Assembly: GCF_013186535.1 (NCBI RefSeq)
Contig: NZ_JABMCZ010000004.1
Coordinates: 496,001 to 560,000, forward strand
Reading direction: 5' to 3'
Length of the DNA: 64,000 nt
Source: Nocardia terpenica
Lineage (GTDB): Bacteria > Actinomycetota > Actinomycetes > Mycobacteriales > Mycobacteriaceae
In this document: in pieces, positions 34,450 to 42,901 of the stretch
Numbering within the stretch: position 1 is the first letter of the stretch
Layout of the letters: the number at the start of each line of letters is the position of its first letter
Made by a program: the position numbers and the translations under genes
The notes under the pieces: generated by a model
The model's database searches: none
Seen by the model: only the letters and a program-made list of their open reading frames with translations
What the model was told of the DNA's origin: nothing

Positions 34450-35538
34450 TCAGAGGTCGAGGACCAGACGATCGTTCGAGCAGCGGGACACGCAGAGCAG
34501 CATCGAGTCGGCTCCCGCGAATGCTGTGTCGCCGCCGTGGCGTTCGACCGTGCCGTCGAGGACCGGGGCCCGGCAGCTGCCGCAGAATCCCTGTCGACAG
34601 GAATAGGGCACGCCGGGCAGCACCCGTTGCACCGCGGCCAGCGCCGACTCCTCCGCGCCGACCGCCACGGTGATCCCGCTGCGGCGCAGCTCCACCGCGA
34701 AGGCGTTGCCCCCGACCACCGGCGGCGGCGAAAAACGCTCGGTGTGCAGCTCGTAGCCGGTTCCCCGGGCGGTGAGGGCGCGGCGAGCGCCGTCGAGAAC
34801 GGGGGGCGGCCCGCACACGTAGGCGGCCTCGTCCCGGGCCATATCGGCGAACAGCGCCGGAACGTCGGGCACGCCGGACTCGTCGTCGGTGCGGATCTCC
34901 ACCCGGCCGGAGGCGTACCCGGCCAGTTCGTCCAGGAACGGCATCGATGCGCGGGTGCGCCCCAGATACCGCAGGCGCCAAGGGATTCCGCGCCGATGCG
35001 CGGTACGCACCATGGGCAGGATCGGGGTGATGCCGATACCCCCGGCCACGAACAGATACCGTGGTGCCGCGACCATCCGGAATGCGTTGCGCGGCCCGCG
35101 AATACGCACCACATCGCCCGCGTGCAGGTGGTCGTGCACCTCACACGATCCGCCGCCGCCATCGGCTATGCGCCGCACCGCGATCCGATATCGGCGGTGG
35201 TCTTCGGGATCGCCGCACAGCGAGTACTGCCGCTGCCTTCCCGACGGCAGGAAGACATCCAGATGCGATCCGGGAATCCAGCGCGGCAAGGCCCGGCCGT
35301 CCGGTGCGGCCAGCACCACGCCGACCACATCCTCGGCCTCGCCGGTCACCGATTCGATCGTCAGGTATTGGTCGAATCCGGTGCGCCGCACCGGATGTGG
35401 CCGCGACAGTCGAGGCGCCAGCGGGTTGTCCGCGACGATCTTCTTGTAGCCGTCGAAGAATCCGAGCAGCAGGCGCATCCCCGGATGCAGTCGCCCCGGA
35501 TCCGGCACCGGCGTGTCCCCGTGCACCAACTCCTTCAT
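34450..35538 (-). CDS. ferredoxin-NAD(P)H reductase with C-terminal 2Fe-2S domain
   Basis: 362-residue phthalate-dioxygenase-reductase-like electron transfer protein. Order: flavin-binding barrel with RQYSLCGDPEDHRRYRIAVRR, NAD domain with VAGGIGITPILPMVRTA and YVCGPPPVLDG, then plant-type ferredoxin ligated by CRQGFCGSC and a later LLC. It would deliver electrons from NAD(P)H to an oxygenase or desaturase; the downstream PF10118-neighbourhood and monooxygenase suggest a lipid oxidation route. Ten bases after the PF10118 gene. Confidence 0.9.
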   Translation of the reverse strand: MKELVHGDTPVPDPGRLHPGMRLLLGFFDGYKKIVADNPLAPRLSRPHPVRRTGFDQYLTIESVTGEAEDVVGVVLAAPDGRALPRWIPGSHLDVFLPSGRQRQYSLCGDPEDHRRYRIAVRRIADGGGGSCEVHDHLHAGDVVRIRGPRNAFRMVAAPRYLFVAGGIGITPILPMVRTAHRRGIPWRLRYLGRTRASMPFLDELAGYASGRVEIRTDDESGVPDVPALFADMARDEAAYVCGPPPVLDGARRALTARGTGYELHTERFSPPPVVGGNAFAVELRRSGITVAVGAEESALAAVQRVLPGVPYSCRQGFCGSCRAPVLDGTVERHGGDTAFAGADSMLLCVSRCSNDRLVLDL

Positions 35539-35548
35539 CGCGCGCCGA

Positions 35549-36403
35549 TCAGTGCTGGGCCGCGCGGGCGGCCGGTGAGATCGCCAGATAGTGCAGGGCC
35601 TTGTCGAGGCTGCCCATCGAGGACGGATGGAAGCCGGGCCGCAGATACGGAGGGAGCTCGGTGAGGAAGAAGCCGGGGCTGGGTATCAGGCCACGCCGTA
35701 TTGCGCGGGCGGCCTCGACCGGCCACGGTTTCCACCAGCGATACTCGGGATCTTGCCGATAGAGCAGATCGACGACGGTGAACGTGGTGGCCAGCAGTCC
35801 GACGCTGCCGGTGACGACGGTACGGGTCCGGCGAAGGTAGCCGCCGTCCAGGTGCTGGAAGATATCGAACAGCACATTGCGGTGCTCGACCTCCTCGGCG
35901 CCGTGCCAGCGCAGCAGATCCAGCATGACCGGATGCATGCCCGCCGCCTCGAGCGCATCGGCGTCGAGGAACCATTGCCCGATGATCGCGGTGTAGTGCT
36001 CAAGCCCGGCGTAGAACGCCACCCGCTCGTGGAGCCACTCCCGTTTGGCGCGGCCGGTCAGCCCGTGATCACCGAAGACCACGCGCAGCATGTGCTCGAC
36101 ATGCCGCACGATCGGCTCGACGTCGATGCCCTGCTCGGCCAGCCGCGCGTGGTAGCCGCCGTGTGAATTGGCGTGCATGGACTCCTGCCCGATGAACCCG
36201 ACCGCCTCCTCCCGCAGGCGCTCGTCGCTGATATAGGGCAGCGCCTCGGCCACGCAGCCCGCCATCATCTGCTCACCCAGCGGAACGATCAGGTGCATCA
36301 CGTTCCAGAAGTGCGATGCGAACGGCTCGCCCGGGATGTAGTGCAACGGAACGTCGCGCCAATCGAATTCGACGTCGCGGGCGGCGATCGCGTGCGCTTC
36401 CTC
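35549..36403 (-). CDS. PF10118-type metal-dependent hydrolase-like protein, 5' end missing
   Basis: Diiron-like helical protein of the actinobacterial 'metal-dependent hydrolase' family. It has EEAHAIAARDVEFDWRDVPLHYIPGEPFASHFWNV, metal-ligand-type QESMHANSHGGYHA, and WHGAEEVEHRNVLFDIFQHL. Homology begins near 36400 but no in-frame ATG or GTG precedes it; the nearest ATG (frame-shifted) is at about 36414. Here the convergence is head to head with a TetR gene also lacking its first helix. A deletion at this junction or a one-base indel would explain it. First gene of the operon running to 31593. Confidence 0.7.
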   Translation of the reverse strand, partial: EEAHAIAARDVEFDWRDVPLHYIPGEPFASHFWNVMHLIVPLGEQMMAGCVAEALPYISDERLREEAVGFIGQESMHANSHGGYHARLAEQGIDVEPIVRHVEHMLRVVFGDHGLTGRAKREWLHERVAFYAGLEHYTAIIGQWFLDADALEAAGMHPVMLDLLRWHGAEEVEHRNVLFDIFQHLDGGYLRRTRTVVTGSVGLLATTFTVVDLLYRQDPEYRWWKPWPVEAARAIRRGLIPSPGFFLTELPPYLRPGFHPSSMGSLDKALHYLAISPAARAAQH

Positions 36404-36406
36404 GGT

Positions 36407-36916
36407 ATGGCCACCATCGAGGACATCGGCCGCCGCGCGGGCGTCGAGCGAGTCACCGTCTACCGGCGCGTGGGATCCAAGGACGATGTGGTGCGGGCCG
36501 TGGTGCTGCGTGAGGCGCAACGGATCATCACCGCGGTGAACGACCGTGCGAACGCCACCGGCTCCCTCGCGGATCGGGTAGCGGCCACCTTCGCCGGACT
36601 GGTCCTCGGCCTGCGCGACCATCCGCTCTACAACCGGCTGCTCCGACTCGAACCGGACACGACCCTGCCCCGCCTCACCGTCGACGCCGCCACCCCGTTG
36701 GCGTGGGCCATCGACGCCGCCGTCACGATCCTCGGGCCCGACCTGCCCGGCGACCTCGACCTGCTCACCGCCCGCGTCGAAATCATCGCCCGCACAATCC
36801 ATTCGATGGTGCTCACGCCGCGGGGAATGATCGAGCTCGACACCGAGGCGCAGCTCATCGACTTCGCTTATCGGCACATCGCGCCGATCATCACCGCGCC
36901 GCTACCGACCGACTAG
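36407..36916 (+). CDS. TetR family regulator, N-terminally truncated
   Basis: 169 residues from the ATG at 36407. The recognition part of the HTH is clear (MATIEDIGRRAGVERVTVYRRVGSKDDVVRAVV), and the C-terminal ligand domain is complete to the end. The first helix normally preceding TIEDI (about 25 residues) is absent: upstream in-frame sequence has no similarity and overlaps the PF10118 gene on the other strand. DNA binding is probably lost or altered. Presumably the former repressor of the divergent operon. Confidence 0.65.
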   Translation: MATIEDIGRRAGVERVTVYRRVGSKDDVVRAVVLREAQRIITAVNDRANATGSLADRVAATFAGLVLGLRDHPLYNRLLRLEPDTTLPRLTVDAATPLAWAIDAAVTILGPDLPGDLDLLTARVEIIARTIHSMVLTPRGMIELDTEAQLIDFAYRHIAPIITAPLPTD

Positions 36917-37131
36917 CCCGAACGGCCGGTAAACCGGTAGCCCGAATTCGACATCTACGGCATACTGACCCTCGGCGACAGGCCCTCCGACCGGCCTGGG
37001 CTGCGGTGTCTCCGCAGGCCCGTATCGCCCACGCTCGGTCCGCGATTCGTGCGGCGAGCGCCTCTGTTTTCCCGGTTGTTCTCCGACGCCGGATGTTTCG
37101 TGCCTCCCACGATAGGATGGAGTGAAAGACC

Positions 37132-37629
37132 ATGGGTACCAACCGAATTACCGACGGTGTCGAGCGAGCGCTCCTCGAGAACATGCTCGACCGCAACCGC
37201 GAAGCGCTCGTCGAGACCGTGCGCGGCCTGTCCGCCGCCGATGCCCGCCGCCGACTCGTCGCGTCGCTGACGACACCGATCTCACTGATCAAGCATGCCG
37301 CTGCCGCGGAACGGATCTGGTTCCAACGGTTCTGGGCGGGACTCGACGAATCCGACTGCGACGGATACTCGCGCCGCGACGAGGGCACCTTCGCCGTCGC
37401 CGACCACGAATCGCTGACCGACGTCATCGCCGAGTTCGAACGCGCAAGCCAGCGATCACGAATCATCGCCTCCCGCTTCGCCCTCGACGACACCAAGCAC
37501 AACCCCCGCGAGGGCACCGTCAGCATGCGCTGGACCCTGCTCGCCATGATCGAAGAATTCGCCAGGCACGCAGGCCACGGCGACATCCTCCGCGAACAGA
37601 TCGACAAGGGCACACTGAAGCCACGATGA
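37132..37629 (+). CDS. DinB-family (DUF664) protein
   Basis: 165-residue four-helix bundle of the DinB/DUF664 type: LLENMLDRNREALVETVRGLSAADARRRLVASLTTPISLIKHAAAAERIWF with the first histidine and ...LLAMIEEFARHAGHGDILREQIDKG with the closing histidine pair. Possible metal-binding thiol-transferase-like enzyme. ATG at 37132 is preceded by GGAG and a TAGGAT -10-like box 20 bases upstream. Second such gene in the window (other at 27691). Partner and substrate unknown. Confidence 0.85.
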   Translation: MGTNRITDGVERALLENMLDRNREALVETVRGLSAADARRRLVASLTTPISLIKHAAAAERIWFQRFWAGLDESDCDGYSRRDEGTFAVADHESLTDVIAEFERASQRSRIIASRFALDDTKHNPREGTVSMRWTLLAMIEEFARHAGHGDILREQIDKGTLKPR

Positions 37630-37673
37630 ACCCGATGCGCGCGTGATCTGCCGACGGGCACCGAGGCTTTCGG

Positions 37674-38252
37674 TCAAGGGGAGTGGGCCGGGGAGGGTAG
37701 TGTCTGATTGATCAGTAGGCGGGTGGCCTTCGACACGCGTGTGTTGTCGCCCGTGATCAATCGGTCCAGCAGCAATCCCCGGATGCCCGAAATCAATACG
37801 GTTGCCGTCGATCTCGGGTCGGGCAGCGTCGGGTCCAGGCGATTCAGGGCCTCGGTCAGGGCGTCGACGAGGATGCTCACGGCGTCGTGGGAGTAGTCGC
37901 GAAAAGGGCTGCCCGGCACCGACGCCACGCCCAGCACCTGGAACAGCACCCGGGTGCTGGTCACCCAGTCGCTGGTGGTGTTCACACAGAACGACTCGAC
38001 CAATCGCCGCCGCAGCATATCGATATCGGACACGTCGTCGAAGAGCGCGGCGATATCGGGGCGCTGGGTCTCCAGCGCCGCCACCAGCATCTGCTCCTTG
38101 GTGCCGAAGTAGTGGATGAGCATGCGCGAACTGGTGCCCAGGTATTCGGCGAGCGGGCGGAGCGACAGCTCGGTGAGTCCGTATTCGCCGATGTAGGCGA
38201 TGACTCCGGCGAGCAGTTCGGCGCGGCGGGTGGCGTCAGGGGGTCTGGGCAC
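37674..38252 (-). CDS. TetR family regulator of the adjacent ketosynthase
   Basis: About 192 residues from GTG 38252, giving the canonical start MPRPPDATRRAELLAGVIAYIGEYGLTELSLRPLAEYLGTSSRMLIHYFGTKEQML (HTH residues 8-60). An ATG at 38285 is in frame but would place the operator inside the gene and overlap the ketosynthase start. Divergent from the ketosynthase gene; a CTGTA-N8-TACAG dyad in the 40-bp spacer lies within that gene's promoter. Likely autorepressor and repressor of the ketosynthase. Ligand unknown, perhaps acyl-CoA. Confidence 0.85.
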   Translation of the reverse strand: MPRPPDATRRAELLAGVIAYIGEYGLTELSLRPLAEYLGTSSRMLIHYFGTKEQMLVAALETQRPDIAALFDDVSDIDMLRRRLVESFCVNTTSDWVTSTRVLFQVLGVASVPGSPFRDYSHDAVSILVDALTEALNRLDPTLPDPRSTATVLISGIRGLLLDRLITGDNTRVSKATRLLINQTLPSPAHSP

Positions 38253-38255
38253 CGG

Positions 38256-38284
38256 TTGACTGTAGCGGGCGGTACAGGTATTCA
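38256..38284 (+). promoter_or_regulatory. ketosynthase promoter with embedded TetR operator
   Basis: TTGACT (38256-38261), 17-base spacer, TATTCA (38279-38284), with the predicted start of transcription at or just before ATG 38293 (leaderless). The dyad CTGTAGCGGGCGGTACAG at 38260-38277 fills the spacer, so a repressor bound there would exclude RNA polymerase. Confidence 0.6.
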
Positions 38285-38292
38285 TGATCGGC

Positions 38293-39537
38293 ATGGGTGT
38301 AACAACTGCTTCACAAACGCGCCGGAACGTGGTCGTCACCGGCATGACCGCCACCACGTGCCTGGCCCCCGACCTGGACGGCACCTGGTCGGGCCTGCTC
38401 GCGGGGGAGAGCGGAATCGGGCCGCTCGACGATGATTTCGTCACCGAGTACGACCTGCCGGTCCGCATCGGCGGCAAGCTGAAGCAGCGTCCGGGCGAGC
38501 ACCTGTCCCGCATCGAACAGCGGCGGCACTCCTACGTGCAGCAGCTGGCGCTGGTGCTGAGCCGTCAGCTGTGGGGGGCGGCGGGCAAGCCCGACGTGGA
38601 CGGCGAGCGGCTGGGTGTCGCGGTCGGCACCGGACTCGGCGGCGGCGACGCGTTTCTCACCGCGGTCGACGCCATGCGCGCGGGTGGTTATCGCAAGGTG
38701 CCGCCGCTGACCGTGCCGATGGTCATGCCCAACGGCCCGGCCGCGCGGGTCGGTCTCGAATTCGGGGCCAAGGCCGGTGTGTACGCGCCGACCTCGGCGT
38801 GTTCCTCGGGTGCGGAGGCGATCGCGCACGCGTGGCGGCTCATCGCCACCGGCGAGGCGGATGTGGTGATCGCGGGCGGCGTCGAGGGCTACATCGAGGC
38901 GATCCCGATCGCGAGCTTCGCCATGATGCGCGCGACCAGCACCCGTAACGACGAACCCACCCGTGCCTCACGGCCTTTCGACCGCGACCGCGACGGCTTC
39001 GTCTTCGGCGAGGCGGGTGCGCTGCTGGTCCTGGAGTCGGAGGAGTTCGCCCTGGCCCGCCGCGCCGAGATCCTGGGCCGGGTGCTGGGGGCGGGCATCA
39101 CCTCCGACGGCTACCACATCACCGGCACCGAACCCGAGGGCGCGGGCGCGGCGCGGGCCATGCGCAAGGCGATCGAGGCCGCGGGGCTGACCCCCGCCGA
39201 CATCACCCACATCAACGCGCACGCCACCTCCACGCCCGTCGGCGACGCGTCGGAGGCGAATGCCATTGCGGCCGTGGCCGAACACGCCTCGGTGTACGCG
39301 CCGAAGTCGGCGCTGGGGCATTCCATCGGCGCGGTCGGCGCGCTGGAGGCCATCCTCACCCTGTGCACACTGCGCGACCAGATCGTGCCGCCCACACTCA
39401 ATTTCGACAATCCGGACCCCGGCGTGGACCTCGACATCGTGCACGGACAGGCGCGCCCCCAGTCGATCTCCCACGCCCTGAGCAATTCCTTCGGCTTCGG
39501 AGGACACAACGTCACCCTCGCCTTCGGCCGCCCCTGA
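38293..39537 (+). CDS. beta-ketoacyl-ACP synthase II (KasA/KasB-like)
   Basis: 414-residue condensing enzyme elongating acyl-ACP with malonyl-ACP. Catalytic triad intact: C170 in PTSACSSGAEA, H310 in INAHATSTPVGD, H343 in ALGHSIGAVGA; glycine-rich SNSFGFGGHN at the end. Close to the KasA/KasB group of mycolic-acid bacteria, but no acpM, fabD or accD gene adjoins, so it is a stand-alone paralogue under its own TetR regulator. ATG 38293 is preferred, seven to nine bases behind the -10 box (leaderless); ATG 38284 is in frame. Confidence 0.9.
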   Translation: MGVTTASQTRRNVVVTGMTATTCLAPDLDGTWSGLLAGESGIGPLDDDFVTEYDLPVRIGGKLKQRPGEHLSRIEQRRHSYVQQLALVLSRQLWGAAGKPDVDGERLGVAVGTGLGGGDAFLTAVDAMRAGGYRKVPPLTVPMVMPNGPAARVGLEFGAKAGVYAPTSACSSGAEAIAHAWRLIATGEADVVIAGGVEGYIEAIPIASFAMMRATSTRNDEPTRASRPFDRDRDGFVFGEAGALLVLESEEFALARRAEILGRVLGAGITSDGYHITGTEPEGAGAARAMRKAIEAAGLTPADITHINAHATSTPVGDASEANAIAAVAEHASVYAPKSALGHSIGAVGALEAILTLCTLRDQIVPPTLNFDNPDPGVDLDIVHGQARPQSISHALSNSFGFGGHNVTLAFGRP

Positions 39538-39733
39538 CCCGTTCCTCCCCAGAGTTGTTCAACCATGTGGAATTGCCCCTGTTCACGCCCATCCACCGCA
39601 AACTGTGGAAGAAACGTTAGCTGTGGATAAGCCACGAATCCCGGCCCGCACGAACCGATCGGTCTGCGAATGCATCTCGACCACACGGAATGCCCCTGCG
39701 GCAGCGCCGGATTCGCCACCTCCGCCCCCTCAT

Positions 39734-39795
39734 GATTCCGGCGTGCTTTTGGCCGGAATCCAGCGCGAGTTCCCGGCCAAAAGCACGCCGGGAAC
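39734..39795. repeat. dispersed palindromic repeat, copy 2 (62-bp nested palindrome)
   Basis: Two 27-bp hairpins in inverted order separated by 8 bases (CAGCGCGA). The first (39734-39760) has stem GATTCCGGC/GCCGGAATC and loop GTGCTTTTG; the second (39769-39795) is its mirror with stem GTTCCCGGC/GCCGGGAAC. So the whole can fold as two small hairpins or one long cruciform. Same design as copy 3 at 42971-43032. Confidence 0.85.
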
Positions 39796-39922
39796 AGAAG
39801 GGGCACGCCGGAACAGAAGGGGCACGCCGGAACAGGAAGGGCATGCTGGGAATAGAGGGGCATGCCGGAGTAGGAAGGGCGTGTTGGGGGCAGGGGGCAT
39901 GCAGGGAACAGGTGGGGCAGGT
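39791..39922. repeat. degenerate 19-bp tandem array, seven units
   Basis: Units of 19 bp (one of 18) begin at 39791, 39810, 39829, 39848, 39867, 39886 and 39904. The first two are identical (GGAACAGAAGGGGCACGCC); later ones drift. The end of each unit matches the edge of the neighbouring palindrome (GCACGCCGGGAAC), so the array seems to have grown from it. Confidence 0.75.
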
Positions 39923-39999
39923 CGGCTGATGTGGGCTGTGGGGGACGGGTTCGCTACCGTTTGTGTGGTAGGTGCGGTTTCTAGGTGAGGGTTGCGCGG

Positions 40000-41655
40000 A
40001 TGAGTGAGAGTTCGATCGCGTGGGTGGATGGCGCGCTGGTCATTCTCGATCAGCGGGTGCTGCCGCACGAGGTGCGGGAGTTGCGGATCACGACCGTTGA
40101 CCAGGTTATCGACGCGATCAAGACGCTGGCCGTGCGCGGCGCCCCGGCGATCGGGGTGTCGGGGGCGTTCGGGGTGGTACTGGCCGCCTTCGCGCATCCC
40201 GGCGACAGCGCGAAGGTCGAGGCGGAGGCCGAACGGATCGCCTCGGCCCGGCCGACCGCGGTGAATCTGGCCTGGGGCGTGCGGCGGGCGCTGACGCGAC
40301 TGCCCGAGGGCGCCCCGGCCGTGCTGGACGAGGCGCTGGCCATGCTCGAGGAGGACGGCCGGGTGAACCGGGCCGCCGCCACCCACGCCGCCGACCTGAT
40401 CCAGCGGCTGTGCCCGGACCGCCCGCTGCGCATCCTCACCCACTGCAATACCGGGCGGCTGGCCACCGCCGCCTTCGGCACCGCCCTGGGCGCGGTGCGG
40501 GTGCTCGCGGCGCGCGACGCCGTCGAGACGGTCCTGGTCGACGAGACCCGGCCGCTGCTGCAGGGCGCTCGCCTGACCGCCTGGGAGCTGGCCGAGGCCG
40601 GGATCCCGCACCGGCTGACCATCGATTCCGCGGCGGCGTGGGCGATGTCGACCGGGCAGGTGGACTGCGTCGTCGTCGGCGCGGACCGCATCACCGCCGA
40701 CGGTTCGGTGGCCAATAAGATCGGCACCTACGCCCTGGCCATCGCGGCGCACCACCACGGGATTCCGTTCGTCGTCGTCGCACCCGAGTCCACGCGCGAT
40801 CCGAAGACCGCGACCGGCGGCGAGATCGTGGTGGAGCAGCGGACGGCCGACGAGATCACCCAGCTGCGCGGCGTCGCCACCGCCCCGGCGGGCACCGCGG
40901 TCTTCAACCCCGCCTTCGATGTCACCCCGCCGGACCTGGTGACCGCGGTGGTCACCGAGCACGGCATCGTCTCGGGCACGGCGAATGCGGCTGCCGCCGA
41001 GGAAGATTCCGGCGCCAGGCGCAATTCTGCACGGAGTGCCGAAAACGGCCGTGGCGAGGCCGCCGAACGCATTGCCGAGACCGCCCGCGGGCTCTACGCG
41101 CGCGGCTGGATGCCGGGCACGGCGGGCAATATCTCCGTGCGGGCCGGGGACACCGCGGTCGTCACCGGCAGCGGGCTGTCGAAGGGCGAGCTGACCGCCG
41201 CCGATATGGTCACCGTGAATATCGCCGACTCGCAACCGGTTTCGGGGACCAGGCGCCCGTCGGCGGAGACCGCCATCCACACCGCCGTCTACCGCGCGAC
41301 CGGAGCGGACGCCGTCGTGCACGTGCACCCGCCGCATGCCACCGCCCGGTCCGTGGGCGCGCGAGAGTCGTTGCGGTTCAGCGGCTACGAGCTCATCAAG
41401 GGATTGCGGGCGAGCGAAACCATTGACATCCCGGTATTCGCCAATCACGCTGACGTTCCGCGCATCGGTGCCGATATCGAGCGCTATCTGACCGAGCATC
41501 CGGATGCGCCGCCGGTGCTGTTCATCGCCGGGCACGGCATCACGGCGTGGGGCGCGGACCTCGCGCAGGCGCGCGACCGCGCCGAATGCCTGGAGGCGAT
41601 GTGCGAACTGGTGACGCTCACCGGTCGCCGCGAGATCGAGGAGGACCCGAAATGA
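40000..41655 (+). CDS. mtnA-mtnB: bifunctional MtnA-MtnB: methylthioribose-1-phosphate isomerase / methylthioribulose-1-phosphate dehydratase fusion
   Basis: Catalyses two successive steps of methionine salvage. Residues 1 to about 325 are MtnA: RGAPAIGVSGAFGV, catalytic C149 in LTHCNTGRLAT and D229 in GADRITADGSVANKIGTY, closing FNPAFDVTPPDLVTAVVTEHGI. A linker of about 25 residues (about 330-352, Ala/Ser/Arg-rich) leads to MtnB, a class II aldolase-like zinc lyase (WMPGTAGNISVR, SAET, HVHPPHATA with H441/H443, and H512 in IAGHGITAWG). Each half is near full length. ATG 40000 chosen; GTG 39985 is in frame. Stop overlaps the mtnD ATG (ATGA). Separate genes are the norm in other bacteria. Confidence 0.92.
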   Translation: MSESSIAWVDGALVILDQRVLPHEVRELRITTVDQVIDAIKTLAVRGAPAIGVSGAFGVVLAAFAHPGDSAKVEAEAERIASARPTAVNLAWGVRRALTRLPEGAPAVLDEALAMLEEDGRVNRAAATHAADLIQRLCPDRPLRILTHCNTGRLATAAFGTALGAVRVLAARDAVETVLVDETRPLLQGARLTAWELAEAGIPHRLTIDSAAAWAMSTGQVDCVVVGADRITADGSVANKIGTYALAIAAHHHGIPFVVVAPESTRDPKTATGGEIVVEQRTADEITQLRGVATAPAGTAVFNPAFDVTPPDLVTAVVTEHGIVSGTANAAAAEEDSGARRNSARSAENGRGEAAERIAETARGLYARGWMPGTAGNISVRAGDTAVVTGSGLSKGELTAADMVTVNIADSQPVSGTRRPSAETAIHTAVYRATGADAVVHVHPPHATARSVGARESLRFSGYELIKGLRASETIDIPVFANHADVPRIGADIERYLTEHPDAPPVLFIAGHGITAWGADLAQARDRAECLEAMCELVTLTGRREIEEDPK

Positions 41656-42221
41656 CCCTGCTGCAGGTGATGTCCGATGCCGACGCGGGCGACGTGCGGC
41701 TGCGCACCGCCGACGCCGCCGTCATCGGCGCCGAGCTGAACAAGCGCGGCATCGTCTTCGACCGCTGGCCCGCCGCGTCCGACCCGGCCGCGAGCACCGA
41801 GGCCATCCTCACCGAATACGACGGCCACATCGGCGAATTGAACGCCGACGGCCGGTACAAACACATCGATGTCGCCCGCATCCACCCCGACGACAGCGAT
41901 CCGGAATGGCCCGCGAAGGCGAAGGGCGCGCGCGAGAAATTCCTCGCCGAACACCGCCACGCCGAGGACGAGGTGCGCTTCTTCGTCGCGGGCCGCGGCT
42001 GCTTCTACCTGCACCTGGACGGCGAGGTGCTGGCGATCGTCTGCGAGGGCGGCGATCTGGTGTCGGTGCCCGCGGGCACGCGGCACTGGTTCGACATGGG
42101 CAGCCGCCCCGACTTCCTGGCGGTGCGCTTCTTCGAGGAAGAAGACGGCTGGATCGGCGATTTCACCGGCAACACCATCGGCGAGCGTTTCCCGACGCTG
42201 GACGAACTGCTGGTCGCATGA
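41652..42221 (+). CDS. mtnD: acireductone dioxygenase
   Basis: 189-residue cupin that oxidises acireductone to 2-keto-4-methylthiobutyrate and formate (Fe form; the Ni form gives CO). Metal ligands are H101, H103, E107 (EHRHAEDEVRFF) and H145 (AGTRHWFD). Length is normal. ATG overlaps the mtnA-mtnB stop, and its own stop overlaps the mtnC ATG, so all three genes are translationally coupled. It is the last enzyme before transamination to methionine; the transaminase must be elsewhere. Confidence 0.94.
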   Translation: MTLLQVMSDADAGDVRLRTADAAVIGAELNKRGIVFDRWPAASDPAASTEAILTEYDGHIGELNADGRYKHIDVARIHPDDSDPEWPAKAKGAREKFLAEHRHAEDEVRFFVAGRGCFYLHLDGEVLAIVCEGGDLVSVPAGTRHWFDMGSRPDFLAVRFFEEEDGWIGDFTGNTIGERFPTLDELLVA

Positions 42222-42901
42222 TCGCCGCCATCGTCGTCGACATCGAGGGCACCACCAGCCCGACCAGCTCCGTGCGCGAGGACCTCTACGGATACACGCG
42301 GGAACGGTTGCCGCAGTGGCTGGCCGAGAATCGAGGCGGCCCGGCCGAGGCGGTGATCGCGGGCACCCGCGAGTTGGCCGGGCGGCCCGACGCCGACCCG
42401 GCCGAGGTCGCCGAGATCCTGCGCGGCTGGCTGAATTCCGATGTGAAGGCCGAGCCGCTGAAGACCGCGCAGGGCCTGATCTGCGCCGAGGGCTTCCGCA
42501 GCGGCGCCCTGCACGGGGAGTTCTTCCCCGACGCCCCACCGGCGCTGCGCGCCTGGCACGCGGCCGGAATAGCGCTGTACGTGTACTCGTCGGGTTCGGT
42601 GCGCAATCAACAGGATTGGTTCGCCCACGCCCGCGACGGCGACCTCGCCGCCCTGATCAGCGGCTGGTTCGACCTCACCACCGCCGGCGCCAAGCGCGAG
42701 GCATCGTCCTACGAGAAGATCGCCGGAGCCATCGGCGTCCCCGCGGAGAAGATCCTGTTCCTGTCCGACCACCCGGACGAACTCGACGCCGCCGTCGCCG
42801 CGGGCTGGTCCGCGATCGGCGTCACCCGCCCCGGCGAACCGAATTCCCCACGGCCACCGCACAAGTGGATCAGCACGTTCGAAGACGTGAAAGACCTGTA
42901 A
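42218..42901 (+). CDS. mtnC: enolase-phosphatase E1
   Basis: 227-residue HAD-family bifunctional enolase/phosphatase converting 2,3-diketo-5-methylthiopentyl-1-phosphate to acireductone. HAD motif I is DIEGTT with nucleophile D8 and E10; motif II is VYSSGSV, motif III has AGAKREASSYEKI, motif IV ILFLSDHPDELDAA. ATG overlaps mtnD by four bases. It completes MtnA, B, C and D in one operon; MtnK or MtnP, which make the substrate from methylthioadenosine, are not seen here. A repeat cluster follows the stop. Confidence 0.93.
   Translation: MIAAIVVDIEGTTSPTSSVREDLYGYTRERLPQWLAENRGGPAEAVIAGTRELAGRPDADPAEVAEILRGWLNSDVKAEPLKTAQGLICAEGFRSGALHGEFFPDAPPALRAWHAAGIALYVYSSGSVRNQQDWFAHARDGDLAALISGWFDLTTAGAKREASSYEKIAGAIGVPAEKILFLSDHPDELDAAVAAGWSAIGVTRPGEPNSPRPPHKWISTFEDVKDL

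Larger units (their letters stand above)
39538..39999. other. repeat-rich intergenic region
   Basis: 462 bases with no convincing gene. Holds a 62-bp nested palindrome (39734-39795), a seven-unit degenerate tandem array (39791-39922) and, before the methionine salvage operon, a CTACC-N8-GGTAG dyad near 39954-39971. Short open frames here are made of the repeat and are rejected. Confidence 0.7.

Noticed and set aside
27691..37629. Calling the DinB-family proteins DNA polymerases
   Set aside because: They are four-helix-bundle DinB/DUF664 proteins; the only Y-family polymerase is at 17324-18559.
39734..39922. CRISPR array interpretation of the tandem repeat
   Set aside because: Units are contiguous without variable spacers and no cas genes are present.
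39605..39988. Small frames in the repeat-rich region
   Set aside because: Made mostly of the 19-bp tandem repeat and palindrome; no independent support.
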